The position numbers and the translations under genes are program-made. Below the pieces are notes generated by a model, which was not told the origin of the DNA, searched no databases, and was given only the letters and a program-made list of their open reading frames with translations. A DNA stretch of 5,021 bases from UMGS755 sp045597205 (GTDB lineage Bacteria > Bacillota > Clostridia > UBA1381 > UBA9506): assembly GCA_045597205.1 (NCBI GenBank), contig JAZODT010000052.1:1-5021 (forward strand), given 5' to 3'. This document shows positions 4,290 through 5,021 of the stretch, one piece after another (the first letter of the stretch is position 1; each line of letters starts with the position of its first letter).

Positions 4290-5021
4290 ATGGAAATACT
4301 TTCGCAGTTTGAGCCGAGGGATGTTTTTGCTTATTTTGAAGCATTGTGTCACATTCCCCATGGCTCGGGGAATATGGATGAAATTAGCAATTATTGTTTG
4401 ACATTTGCAGAAAATCAGGGACTTTCGGCCTTTCGGGATGAGGCAAATAATGTAATTATTCTAAAGCCAGGGAGCCGTGGTTATGAAAATGCAGAACCAA
4501 TTATTTTGCAAGGGCATCTGGATATGGTCTGTCAAAAAGTGGAGTCATCAAACATACAGTTTGAAACAGAGGGTCTGGAAATTTTTGTAGATGGTGATTA
4601 CATCCGTGCAAACGGGACAACTCTTGGCGCAGATAATGGCATTGCAGTGGCAATGATGATGGCAATTTTAGCAGATAAAACCTTGTCACATCCGCCGATT
4701 GAAGCTGTTTTTACAACCGATGAAGAAATTGGTATGATTGGTGCCAGCGCATTTGATATGTCTTTTTTAAAAGCAAAACGAATGATTAATCTGGATTCAG
4801 AAGACCCATCTGTTGTGACGGTTTCTTGTGCCGGTGGCAGCGATTTTACAGCCACCATTCCTGCAAAACGTGAAAAACGAAAAGGCAGGCGTGTGACGAT
4901 AACAGTTCATGGACTTCAGGGCGGTCATTCCGGCGTTGAAATTAACAATGGCAGAATGAACGCTAATGTTTTAATGGGCAGATTTTTAAGTCATTTGAGC
5001 AAAATAGTTCCTTTTGATATC
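4290..5021 (+). CDS. pepD: Aminoacyl-histidine (Xaa-His) dipeptidase PepD, N-terminal half
   Basis: A cytosolic M20C zinc peptidase that cleaves dipeptides such as Xaa-His, for amino-acid recovery. The window holds 244 codons of a family about 480-490 aa long; the frame is open at the right edge. Metal and catalytic residues match the family spacing: His76 and Asp78 in LQGHLDMV, Asp115 in GADNGIA, Glu145 and Glu146 in DEEIGM, and Asp169 in INLDSED. These correspond to His80, Asp82, Asp119, Glu149, Glu150 and Asp173 of Vibrio PepD. GGHSG (211-215) opens the lid/dimerisation domain. The last zinc ligand, a C-terminal His, lies beyond the window. The start at 4290 has GGAGGA (4277-4282) seven bases upstream. 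It follows the operon terminator and has its own candidate promoter, so it is probably independent of dnaA expression. No signal peptide is visible. Confidence 0.95.
   Translation, partial: MEILSQFEPRDVFAYFEALCHIPHGSGNMDEISNYCLTFAENQGLSAFRDEANNVIILKPGSRGYENAEPIILQGHLDMVCQKVESSNIQFETEGLEIFVDGDYIRANGTTLGADNGIAVAMMMAILADKTLSHPPIEAVFTTDEEIGMIGASAFDMSFLKAKRMINLDSEDPSVVTVSCAGGSDFTATIPAKREKRKGRRVTITVHGLQGGHSGVEINNGRMNANVLMGRFLSHLSKIVPFDI

Overview
The window is AT-rich chromosomal DNA from a low-GC Gram-positive bacterium, most likely a member of the Clostridia. The evidence is a dnaA–yaaA–recF–remB cluster (remB/DUF370 is a Firmicutes family), strong Shine-Dalgarno sites, sigma-A type promoters and U-tailed terminators. 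The species cannot be named from the sequence.

Layout. Bases 1-207 hold the probable tail of an upstream gene and a 36-codon basic small ORF. A bidirectional hairpin terminator (244-276) separates these from a minus-strand tRNA unit. That unit has a perfect-consensus promoter (546-574), a tRNA-Leu 5' half that stops inside the anticodon loop (526-492), a spacer of about 130 bases that looks like a piece of protein-coding DNA on the plus strand, and an intact tRNA-Leu(UAG) with encoded CCA (363-280). Divergently, a ferritin-like (DUF2383-type) protein gene runs from 650 to 1084 and ends at its own terminator.

The replication-initiation cluster follows. A sigma-A promoter with an extended -10 drives dnaA (1235-2575), yaaA (2590-2805), recF (2809-3894) and remB (3908-4171), with gaps of only 14, 3 and 13 bases and a terminator just after remB. 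This reads as one operon for replication initiation (DnaA), ribosome-associated/S4 RNA binding (YaaA), gap repair (RecF) and matrix-type transcription regulation (RemB). The window ends inside pepD, an M20C Xaa-His dipeptidase gene with its own probable promoter.

No new multi-gene system is evident. The unusual points are: dnaN is missing between dnaA and yaaA, and gyrB is missing after remB; DnaA carries Asn and Ala at two positions that normally contact the DnaA box, and no cluster of consensus DnaA boxes is visible nearby; and a broken tRNA-Leu, cut at a classic integration point, sits directly behind a perfect promoter.
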